Source of the DNA: Actinomycetes bacterium
Lineage (GTDB): Bacteria > Actinomycetota > Acidimicrobiia > Acidimicrobiales > Acidimicrobiaceae
Length of the DNA stretch: 5,416 bases
Assembly: GCA_021819025.1 (NCBI GenBank)
Contig: JAKASN010000171.1
Location: forward strand, 1-5,416
Reading direction: 5' to 3'
Shown: in pieces, positions 1-5,416 of the stretch
Numbering within the stretch: the stretch's first letter is position 1
How the letters are laid out: every line of letters begins with the position of its first letter
Program-made: the position numbers and the translations under genes
Notes under the pieces: generated by a model
The model's input: the letters and a program-made list of their open reading frames with translations, nothing else
What the model was told of the DNA's origin: nothing
The model's database searches: none

Positions 1-148
1 CCGATCTGGCTTGTGAGAGATCGATCCCCGCCAAGCGGGGGTCGAGCGCCGCAGTGAGTTTTAGCTCGGCGTCTTCGGCGACGGCGCGACACACCGTGGC
101 ACCCATGTGGCCACCAGCTCCGAAGACAGCAACTCTAATCTGCGACAT
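1..148 (-). CDS. dapB: 4-hydroxy-tetrahydrodipicolinate reductase, N-terminal part (cut by window edge)
   Basis: Partial gene: only the first 49 codons are present. Translating the minus strand from the ATG at 148-146 gives a short beta strand followed by the nucleotide-binding motif VFGAGGHMG (residues 8-16). This is the GxGGxMG dinucleotide-binding signature of DapB, and a second strand ends in AALDPRLAGIDL. The family reduces 4-hydroxy-tetrahydrodipicolinate to tetrahydrodipicolinate with NAD(P)H in the cytoplasm, a step in making diaminopimelate and lysine. The start is supported by an AAAGG ribosome binding site five bases upstream and by the usual short distance from the N-terminus to the Rossmann motif. 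It follows pnp on the same strand after 59 nt with no visible terminator, an order I recall from actinobacteria, so read-through from pnp is likely. The catalytic C-terminal domain lies outside the window and cannot be judged. Confidence 0.9.
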   Translation of the reverse strand, partial: MSQIRVAVFGAGGHMGATVCRAVAEDAELKLTAALDPRLAGIDLSQARS

Positions 149-153
149 CCCGA

Positions 154-158
154 CCTTT
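154..158 (-). promoter_or_regulatory. dapB ribosome binding site
   Basis: On the minus strand this reads AAAGG, five bases before the dapB ATG. It fixes the dapB start and shows the gene has its own translation signal rather than being coupled to pnp, whose stop lies 59 nt upstream. Confidence 0.7.
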
Positions 159-207
159 AGCTAAGACCAACACCATGTTACCCAAGCCACTAAGGCGTAG
201 CCGAAAT

Positions 208-2649
208 TCAGCGGCGCGAATCCCGGCGGGGCCGTGAACGCCGCGAGCGATCACTGCGCGAAGCTTCGGAGTTGCCGAAGGCGCGCGGCTCACTCACTTC
301 AGGTCCGAGATCGCCGTAAGTTTCGCGAAGTTCGTTTTCGAAGGCGTCTTCAAAGGAGACCACTTCAGCGCCCTCTACCGGAGAGGCGTTCACCGCAGCG
401 GGGCGTCGCTCGCCAGAACGCTCGCTGGATCGCTCGCTGGTTGGGTGAGGCTCGTCACTTTGGCTATCGAGGTCGTCTGCGCCCGGAGCGAGCGAGAGCG
501 AGATCTTTCCGCCCGGATCGATCTCGTCAACCACCACGGTGAGCTCCTGGCCCATGGCCAGGACGTCCTCGACGCGGTCGATGCGCTTGCCGCCACCGAT
601 CTTGGAGATGTGCAAGAGTCCGTCACGACCGGGAAGGATATTCACGAAAGCTCCGAACTTGGCGATACCGGCCACCTTGCCGGTATAGGTCGCTCCGAGG
701 ACCGCTTTGGGGGGATTGAGGATCGCCATGATGCGCGCTTTGGCATCTTCTACCGCCTCCATCTCCTTGCCGCCGATGGTGACCATGGCCACGCCGTCGG
801 CTTCGTCCAAGCTCACGTCGGCCCCGGTCTCTTGCTGGATGGCGTTGATTACCTTGCCCTTGGGCCCGATCACCTCACCCATCTTGTCAAGGGGAATCTC
901 GAAAGTCACGATCTTGGGGGCGTTGCGATTGAGTTCGGTACGCGGCACGTCAATGGTGGTGCGGATGAGCTCGAGGATCTCAAGGCGCGCGGTCTTGGCC
1001 TGGGCGAGGGCGCCAGCGAGCACCGAAGCGGGAATCCCGTCGATCTTGGTATCTAACTGCAGCGCGGTAACGAACTGCGAAGTTCCCGCCACTTTGAAGT
1101 CCATGTCACCAAAGGCATCCTCAGCACCGAGAATGTCAGTCAAAGTACGATAGCTTTCGCCGTGATGGATGAGTCCCATGGCGATTCCCGCCACCGGTGC
1201 CTTGATGGGCACGCCGGCGTCCATCAGCGAGAGAGTCGATCCGCATACCGAGGCCATGGAAGTCGAACCATTGGAGGCGAGGGCCTCTGAGACCAAGCGC
1301 AAGGTGTAAGGGAACTCGTCCTGGGGAGGAATGACCGGGAGAAGCGCGCGCTCGGCGAGCAGTCCATGTCCGATCTCACGCCGCTTCGGAGCGCGCATGA
1401 AGCCCGTCTCGCCGGTGGAGAAAGGCGGGAAGTTGTAGTGGTGCATGTAGCGCTTGAAATCTTCGGTTCCCAGCGAATCGAGCATCTGGTTCATCTTGGG
1501 CATGCCCAGGGTGCAGACGTTGAGCACCTGGGTCTCGCCGCGCTGGAAGAGTCCTGAACCGTGCGCGGTGGGAATCAGTCCCACTTCGGCCCAGAGAGGA
1601 CGAATCGTGGTGGTATCGCGTCCATCGATGCGGATGCCCTCATTGACGATGCGTTCGCGGATTACCTGCTTGGTTAAGGACTTGATGGCATAAGAGATCT
1701 GCGAAGAAGCTCCCTCGAACTCGCTAGCGAGATCGGCCTGGGCCTTGGCGGCTACCGCAGCGAGTGCTTCGGCGCGCTCTGCCTTGCCGGGAGTAATATT
1801 GGCGGCACGCAACGCCTCGAGAGCGAGCTCTTCGACGCGTGCGAAGACCTCTGGGGAGTAGTCCACTACCGAGATGTAAGCCATCGGGGTGATCTCGCCC
1901 TTGGCTTTGACCAGTTCGTGCTGGAGCGCGATCGACTCGCGGATCCAAGTCTTGGAGAGCTCGAGGCCGTCGGCGATGACCTCTTCGGTAACGTAGGGCG
2001 CGCCACCTTGGTAGTTCTCCCAAGTTTCGGTGGTTCCACCCGCTTCGACCATGATGATTCCGATGTCGCCAGAGTTGGGACCTTCGGTGACTTCGCGTCC
2101 GGCCACCACCAGTTCAAAGGAGGATTCGTCCCCCTCTTGGTAGGTAGGATGGGCCATCCACTGGCCCTCTTTGTTGTAGGCGATGCGTACCGCTCCCACA
2201 GGACCCTCAAAAGGGATTCCCGAGATCATCAAAGCGGCCGAAGCGGCATTAATGGCGAGAACGTCGTAGGGGTTTTCTTGATCGGCGCCGAGTACCGTTC
2301 CCACGATATGCACCTCATGGCGAAAGTCGCTGGGAAAACACGGCCGCAGCGGGCGATCGATGAGGCGTGCGGCAAGCACCGCAAAGTCGGTGGCGCGACC
2401 TTCGCGCCGGAAAAACGACCCGGGGATCTTTCCCGCAGCATACATGCGCTCTTCGATGTCGATGGTGAGGGGGAAGAAGTCGATTCCTTCCTTAACGCCT
2501 TTGGAGGCAACCGCGGTTGCCAGCACCATGGTGTCGCCGAGGCGGGCCACTACGGCGCCATTGGCGAGCGGTGCGAGTTTGCCAGTCTCAAAGGACATGG
2601 TCTTTTCAGTGCTCGAGATTACCTTCTCGACTCTTGTTATTTCGTTCAT
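208..2649 (-). CDS. pnp: Polynucleotide phosphorylase (polyribonucleotide nucleotidyltransferase)
   Basis: Complete gene of 813 residues. PNPase degrades RNA 3' to 5' with phosphate, releasing nucleoside diphosphates, and can run in reverse to add tails; it is a cytoplasmic trimer. The first RNase PH-like domain (about 13-145) carries the RNA-contacting loop FFRREGR at 79-85. A helical linker follows (about 240-330). The second RNase PH-like domain (about 340-565) has GLFQRGETQ (366-374), NFPPFSTGETG (406-416), PKRREIGHG (421-429) and SNGSTSMASVCG (459-470). Catalytic and metal-binding residues are intact: D511, D517 and K519 match E. coli D486, D492 and K494. The KH domain (about 578-642) has the GPKG loop at 595-598, and an S1 domain spans about 652-720. 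The tail after S1 (about 90 residues) is long for the family, which is usually 700-760 residues. It contains TSER/SSER/SGER repeats, an acidic stretch and an arginine-rich end. The ATG at 2649 is preferred because GAGGAAG lies just upstream and the N-terminus matches family spacing. dapB follows; rpsO, often just before pnp, is absent. Confidence 0.98.
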   Translation of the reverse strand: MNEITRVEKVISSTEKTMSFETGKLAPLANGAVVARLGDTMVLATAVASKGVKEGIDFFPLTIDIEERMYAAGKIPGSFFRREGRATDFAVLAARLIDRPLRPCFPSDFRHEVHIVGTVLGADQENPYDVLAINAASAALMISGIPFEGPVGAVRIAYNKEGQWMAHPTYQEGDESSFELVVAGREVTEGPNSGDIGIIMVEAGGTTETWENYQGGAPYVTEEVIADGLELSKTWIRESIALQHELVKAKGEITPMAYISVVDYSPEVFARVEELALEALRAANITPGKAERAEALAAVAAKAQADLASEFEGASSQISYAIKSLTKQVIRERIVNEGIRIDGRDTTTIRPLWAEVGLIPTAHGSGLFQRGETQVLNVCTLGMPKMNQMLDSLGTEDFKRYMHHYNFPPFSTGETGFMRAPKRREIGHGLLAERALLPVIPPQDEFPYTLRLVSEALASNGSTSMASVCGSTLSLMDAGVPIKAPVAGIAMGLIHHGESYRTLTDILGAEDAFGDMDFKVAGTSQFVTALQLDTKIDGIPASVLAGALAQAKTARLEILELIRTTIDVPRTELNRNAPKIVTFEIPLDKMGEVIGPKGKVINAIQQETGADVSLDEADGVAMVTIGGKEMEAVEDAKARIMAILNPPKAVLGATYTGKVAGIAKFGAFVNILPGRDGLLHISKIGGGKRIDRVEDVLAMGQELTVVVDEIDPGGKISLSLAPGADDLDSQSDEPHPTSERSSERSGERRPAAVNASPVEGAEVVSFEDAFENELRETYGDLGPEVSEPRAFGNSEASRSDRSRRSRPRRDSRR
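406..441 (-). repeat. Three 12-nt tandem repeats inside pnp, coding TSER-SSER-SGER
   Basis: Three imperfect 12-base units lie head to tail and keep the pnp frame. Each codes a tetrapeptide ending in ER (residues 737-748: TSER, SSER, SGER). On the plus strand each unit contains CGCTCGC followed by C or T. They fall in the presumably disordered tail after the S1 domain, where in-frame length change would be tolerated. Confidence 0.75.
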
Positions 2650-2650
2650 A

Positions 2651-2657
2651 CTTCCTC
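2651..2657 (-). promoter_or_regulatory. pnp ribosome binding site
   Basis: The minus strand reads GAGGAAG, one base before the pnp ATG; the GAGG core sits four bases from the start codon. The match is strong and the spacing slightly short. It supports the ATG at 2649 over the internal ATG at codon 18. It begins ten bases after the foot of the leader hairpin at 2668-2701. Confidence 0.75.
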
Positions 2658-2667
2658 AAGTTGAATT

Positions 2668-2701
2668 TTGTCCGCTCGCATTGATTGGTCGCGACGGACA
2701 A
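2668..2701 (-). promoter_or_regulatory. Bulged stem-loop in the pnp leader
   Basis: The arms at 2668-2679 and 2691-2701 form an 11-bp stem with one unpaired base (2675) and an 11-base loop. Written for the minus-strand transcript, the 5' arm is TTGTCCGTCGC, the loop GACCAATCAAT and the 3' arm GCGAGCGGACAA. The stem ends 18 nt before the pnp start codon and 10 nt before its ribosome binding site. There is no T tract after it, so it is not a terminator. In E. coli a double-stranded pnp leader is the site of RNase III- and PNPase-dependent autoregulation. A comparable role here is an inference from position and shape only. Confidence 0.6.
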
Positions 2702-2715
2702 TGGGTTATGCGGGC

Positions 2716-2727
2716 GCATCGCGATGC
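2716..2727. repeat. Perfect 12-nt palindrome GCATCGCGATGC
   Basis: A fully self-complementary 12-mer about 67 nt upstream of the pnp start. As DNA it has the dyad symmetry of a small regulator site; as RNA it could not form a tight hairpin without opening the centre. No regulator can be named and the match could be chance in this GC-rich spacer. Confidence 0.35.
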
Positions 2728-2780
2728 CTTGCGCGGCCATTGACCAAGTTCTTCCCACAGTTCCCAGTTGAGTAAGTCTC

Positions 2781-2796
2781 GGCCTAAGACTAGGCC
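2781..2796. repeat. Short inverted repeat GGCCTA-AGAC-TAGGCC
   Basis: Six-base perfect arms around a four-base loop, about 130 nt upstream of the pnp start. It could be a small hairpin in a long pnp leader or an operator. It is not followed by a T tract on either strand, so it is not an intrinsic terminator. Confidence 0.4.
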
Positions 2797-3181
2797 TACT
2801 CGACTGGCAGCTGCGGGACCTCAATTTGGGGTGGTCGCTCATAAGAGGCGGCCAAGCGCAGTAGTGCACACGAAGTGCCCAGGTACAACCTAGCCGACAA
2901 ATCACAAACTCAGAGCGAAAAGCGCGATGAGTGCCTCGGGGGCTGCGGGCCAAAGAGTCCTTGGCAAAATCCCCTGGCAACTTTGCACTAGCTCGCTCAG
3001 CAATTTTCTCAAGCCCTCCCCCTGGTTGGATAAGATTCTCCCCGAGCGGTGCGCTGGCATTGATGCCGGGGGGATTCGCTCGCCAGAGCTCCCGCAGCGC
3101 TCAGCTCGGGTTGTCAAGCTCGTGTGCCTAGGGGCACGGCTCTCGCAGGCGTCCCATGCGACGCTCTACACGCCGCCTGTT

Positions 3182-3245
3182 ATGGGAACCAGCGCGACTG
3201 AGCCAGCCAGGGGTGATCTCTGCAGGAGAGGCGAGATGCTCCCAT
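3182..3245. repeat. Nested inverted repeats (possible two-tier stem-loop)
   Basis: An outer pair, ATGGGA at 3182-3187 with TCCCAT at 3240-3245, encloses an inner pair, ATCTC at 3216-3220 with GAGAT at 3233-3237. The two right arms are only two bases apart, so the helices could stack. The strand of any transcript is unknown and the arms are short, so this is suggestive only. Confidence 0.3.
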
Positions 3246-3265
3246 GGCGTTGCCTGTCCCCTCGC

Positions 3266-3288
3266 GCCAAGCCCCAGGGGGCTTTGGC
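3266..3288. repeat. GC-rich hairpin with one bulged base
   Basis: Left arm GCCAAGCCCC (3266-3275) pairs with GGGGCTTTGGC (3278-3288), leaving one extra T on the right arm and a very tight loop. It is one of the strongest stems in the spacer. No T tract follows on either strand, so it is not a standard terminator. Confidence 0.45.
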
Positions 3289-3644
3289 TCTCGATGTATT
3301 GGCACTGCTCGCCGCTGATGCGGGCTCAGCAAAGCTCCCAAGCTTGCACCGAGCCCAGGCGCGATGCGAACTTCACCCTGCTATCTGGCGGCTCGATCAA
3401 CCCCCGCGGGCCCCGCGCCACCGACGTCAGCTGGCACCCCCAGCCACAGCGGGGGGACTTTCTCCTCAAATTTCGGGAGCGGTCACTTGGGGAGGTCTTT
3501 GCTTTCTCCCCCTCAGAGCGCCAGTGAGAGCGCGAGAGAGGACCTCGGTGATGGGATCATCTCGGTGCACCAGAGGGCATGGGCGCGCCGCTTCAAATGG
3601 CGCGACATGGATAAAACCGGGCGTATCTCCGCCCTATGACACCC

Positions 3645-3688
3645 CTGAGAAAGAGAAAGCGGGCCGCGCACTCGTGGTGCGCGGCCCG
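3645..3688 (-). terminator. Intrinsic terminator of the permease gene
   Basis: A perfect 12-bp stem (arms 3660-3671 and 3677-3688) with a five-base loop at 3672-3676. On the minus strand the stem is followed by a T-rich stretch, CTTTCTCTTTCTC. It begins 80 nt after the permease stop codon on the same strand. The plus-strand side lacks a T run, so it acts mainly for minus-strand transcription. It separates the permease unit from the spacer and pnp. Confidence 0.85.
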
Positions 3689-3768
3689 TATCTCCCTAAG
3701 GTCACCCGTACTGGCCCGCCTCAAGGATCGAGGAGAGGCCAAGCTTTCTTAGAGAAGTGCTCCTGGCG

Positions 3769-5412
3769 TCAGCCCGCCTCAGCGGAGAGGCGATCGGTCT
3801 CAAGCTGCTCGAAAGCTGCAATACTGGCATCGGTTTGCCGGCCAGAAGAGACGCCCCAGTAGTAGAAGACGATTCCCATGATCACTACCACCACGAGATC
3901 GAGAGGATACTGAATCAATCCCTTGCCGTGGTTATAGGGCGCCCCGAAGGCCGAGGAGCCGAAGTAGGTCATCGCCAACATCGCGAGGAGATAGACGATC
4001 AGCCAGATGGAACTCTTGAACGAGGCGGCATCGACGTGATCGAGGGTGGTACCGCTGCGGGCCGCCGCGAGCGCGAAGATGACGGTCCCGCCAAGAACTG
4101 CCACGATGAGCTTCCAATCGATGCTCCATCCCGTCCAGTAGATGATGAGAGTTCCAATGACGAAGGCCAAAGGCGCCACGGCATGCAACGCTTTTAGCGT
4201 GAAGGGCCGATAGGCCTCTTTGTGCGTTTTGCGCAGCACCGCAGCGGAGATCGGTCCAATCATGTAGGTAAAGACCGTCGCCGCCGAGATCACGCCGACA
4301 AGGCTCTGCCAAGTCGGGAAAGGCAGCAGCGCCAGAATCCCGAAGAGCAGGGTAACTACCAGTCCCACGACCGGAACCGCGCTCCGCGCATTGAGCTTGC
4401 GGAAAGGAGCGGGAAGGTAACGGTTGTTGCCCAGCGCGTAGAGCACTCTCGCGGTAGAGGCGAGATAGACGTTTCCGGTACCCGCCGGGGAGATCACCGC
4501 ATCGGCATAGAGCAGAGTGGCGAGCCATCCCAAGCCCAGTGCACTGGCAACTTGGGCGAAGGGACCGCTAAAGCTCAGCGCCGCCCAACCCTTGGCGAGG
4601 GCCGAACTCGAGACGCCGGCGATAAATACTACTTGCAGCACGGTGTAGAGCACGATGGCAATACCTACCGCGGTAAGAATCGCCCGCGGCGCATCGCGCT
4701 GGGGATTCTTGGCTTCAGCGGCGAGATCGACCGCTTGGCGAAAGCCGAGATAGGCAAAGACGATACCCGAAAGAGCCACCGACTTGAGGATTCCCGTTAC
4801 TCCATAGGGCGCGAAACCACCGGGAATCTTAGCTGCGGGGGCAAAGTGCGCATTGAAGTTGCCCCAGTGGCCTGCCACAAAGAGAAAGACCAGAATCGTC
4901 AAGGTCGGTAAAATGAACTTGATCGTGGTCACGGTGGTGTTGGTCTTGGCGAATGCCTTGACGCCGAAGGCGTTGATGGCAAAAAAGATCACCAGTAGCA
5001 CCACTTCTGCAATGAAGCGATCCAGGGTGCTGTTGGCAAAAGTCGGAATATAGTGCTCCGAATATTGGATCACCGCTTCGGCCTCGATGGCAGGAACCGT
5101 GGTGTAGGCGATAAATGCCGCCCACCCCATCATGAATCCCGTCAACGAGCCGTGAGTGAAGTGCGGATAACGGGCAATTCCGCCCGCCTCGGGCAACATG
5201 CCGGAGAGCTCCGCATAGACCAGTGCAATAAGTGCCACCGCGACGCCGCCGATCAACCAGCCGATTACTGCGGCGGGACCAGCGTCATTCGCGGCATAGA
5301 GTACGCCGAAGAGCCAACCAGATCCAATGATCGCGCCAAGTCCTGCCATCGTAAGATCGAGGCGCGACATGTCCTTTTTGAATTTGACCACTCCGGGAAC
5401 TTTAATATCCAT
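3769..5412 (-). CDS. APC-family amino-acid permease, AspP/YveA-like
   Basis: Complete in this reading: 547 residues with about 14 hydrophobic helices (near 20-40, 46-66, 90-112, 133-152, 162-180, 209-229, 245-265, 287-307, 346-365, 372-393, 410-427, 432-450, 467-485 and 501-520). It is an inner-membrane secondary transporter of the amino acid-polyamine-organocation superfamily. The broken first helix carries GAIIGSGWLFG (26-36), the family's substrate-binding glycine motif. Other marks are VYAELSGMLPEAGG (65-78), FAYLGFRQAVDLAAEAKNP (219-237) and LPFPTWQSLVG (363-373). From memory these blocks resemble the Bacillus aspartate/proton symporter AspP (YveA), so acidic amino-acid uptake is plausible but not shown. 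The ATG at 5412 puts a short cytoplasmic lead before helix 1; the alternative Met15 has a ribosome-binding-like AAGGA only one base away, too close to use. Because only four bases lie upstream, the ribosome binding site is unseen and a longer N-terminus cannot be excluded. A strong terminator follows. Confidence 0.9.
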   Translation of the reverse strand: MDIKVPGVVKFKKDMSRLDLTMAGLGAIIGSGWLFGVLYAANDAGPAAVIGWLIGGVAVALIALVYAELSGMLPEAGGIARYPHFTHGSLTGFMMGWAAFIAYTTVPAIEAEAVIQYSEHYIPTFANSTLDRFIAEVVLLVIFFAINAFGVKAFAKTNTTVTTIKFILPTLTILVFLFVAGHWGNFNAHFAPAAKIPGGFAPYGVTGILKSVALSGIVFAYLGFRQAVDLAAEAKNPQRDAPRAILTAVGIAIVLYTVLQVVFIAGVSSSALAKGWAALSFSGPFAQVASALGLGWLATLLYADAVISPAGTGNVYLASTARVLYALGNNRYLPAPFRKLNARSAVPVVGLVVTLLFGILALLPFPTWQSLVGVISAATVFTYMIGPISAAVLRKTHKEAYRPFTLKALHAVAPLAFVIGTLIIYWTGWSIDWKLIVAVLGGTVIFALAAARSGTTLDHVDAASFKSSIWLIVYLLAMLAMTYFGSSAFGAPYNHGKGLIQYPLDLVVVVIMGIVFYYWGVSSGRQTDASIAAFEQLETDRLSAEAG

Positions 5413-5416
5413 AGAT

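Larger units (their letters stand above)
2702..3644. other. Long spacer without a convincing gene, rich in inverted repeats
   Basis: Nearly 1 kb between the pnp leader and the permease terminator. Open frames exist on both strands, the longest on the plus strand from 2927, but they lack good ribosome binding sites, show no recognisable domain and are rich in Pro, Arg, Ser, Trp and Cys. The longest uses AGA/AGG arginine codons, whereas the arginine-rich end of pnp uses only CGN. The stretch has several GC-rich inverted repeats: 3124-3128 with 3133-3137, 3182-3187 with 3240-3245 (enclosing 3216-3220 with 3233-3237), 3266-3275 with 3278-3288, 3437-3441 with 3451-3455, and 3489-3494 with 3506-3511. 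I found no tRNA, rRNA, tmRNA, SRP RNA or known riboswitch signature. No insertion-sequence ends or transposase remnants were seen. It may hold a noncoding RNA, a long pnp leader or decayed genes. No convincing promoter for pnp could be placed. Confidence 0.5.

Noticed and set aside
1918..2664. Plus-strand open frame of 248 codons opposite pnp
   Set aside because: It lies wholly antisense to conserved pnp sequence and its start; it is a mirror of the codon bias of the real gene. The 203-codon frame at 445-1056 is rejected for the same reason.
2895..2935. Weak minus-strand stem near 2905-2931 followed by T-rich sequence
   Set aside because: The stem is short and broken by internal mismatches, so it does not qualify as an intrinsic terminator on sight.
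2606..3117. Minus-strand open frames of 124 and 71 codons upstream of pnp
   Set aside because: The first overlaps the pnp start in another frame, the second begins at a TTG without a ribosome binding site, and neither resembles a known protein. In particular, neither looks like ribosomal protein S15.
3211..3240. Possible tmRNA 5' end (GGGGTGATCT on the plus strand)
   Set aside because: The diagnostic TTCGAC block, a tag frame ending in an ALAA-type peptide, and the matching 3' tRNA-like end were not found.
3385..3405. tRNA T-arm-like string GGCTCGATCAACC
   Set aside because: The flanking bases do not form the five-base-pair T stem and no acceptor, D or anticodon arms can be placed around it.
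3360..3475. Fragments resembling RNase P RNA (minus strand GAGGAGAAAGTCC, then AGGGTGAA about 75 nt later)
   Set aside because: The first differs from the conserved GAGGAAAGTCCGG block. The essential ACAGAAA-type segment and the 3' partner strands are not found at the expected places. An Infernal search with the bacterial RNase P model would settle it.
2927..3862. Plus-strand open frame of 311 codons across the spacer
   Set aside because: It runs through the permease terminator and 94 nt into the 3' end of the permease in antisense. It lacks a good ribosome binding site, is unusually rich in Pro, Arg, Trp and Cys, uses several AGA/AGG codons and shows no domain. Long frames arise by chance in GC-rich DNA.

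Overview
The window is a bacterial chromosome segment, moderately GC-rich, with all its genes on the minus strand. In transcription order they are a complete amino-acid permease of the APC family (5412 to 3769), a roughly 1.1 kb stretch with no convincing gene, a complete polynucleotide phosphorylase gene pnp (2649 to 208), and the first 49 codons of dapB (148 to the window edge).

The likely source is an actinomycete-type bacterium (Actinomycetota), possibly of the acidimicrobial branch. This is an inference. It rests on pnp lying just before dapB, on the actinobacterial look of the PNPase linker and of the DapB N-terminus (short Rossmann start, then an 'AALDPRLAGIDL' segment), and on an extended, charged PNPase C-terminus. 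No ribosomal RNA or tRNA is present to settle it.

Positions 1-207: dapB runs off the left edge. It has its own ribosome binding site, and the 59-nt gap to pnp holds no terminator, so the two genes are probably co-transcribed. Positions 208-2649: pnp has the two RNase PH-like domains, KH and S1 domains, and an unusual tail of about 90 residues with three SER-like tetrapeptides and an arginine-rich end. Positions 2650-3768: this spacer holds a bulged hairpin immediately upstream of the pnp ribosome binding site, a 12-nt palindrome, several further GC-rich inverted repeats, and near its far end a strong intrinsic terminator for the permease. Reading frames that cross the spacer do not look like real genes. 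Positions 3769-5412: the permease resembles the AspP/YveA group of aspartate/proton symporters.

Functionally, pnp (RNA turnover) and dapB (lysine and diaminopimelate synthesis) share only position. The permease is separated from them by its terminator and the long spacer, so it is an independent unit. The parts most worth a second look are the pnp leader hairpin and the large structured spacer. I did not find a clear new multi-gene system.
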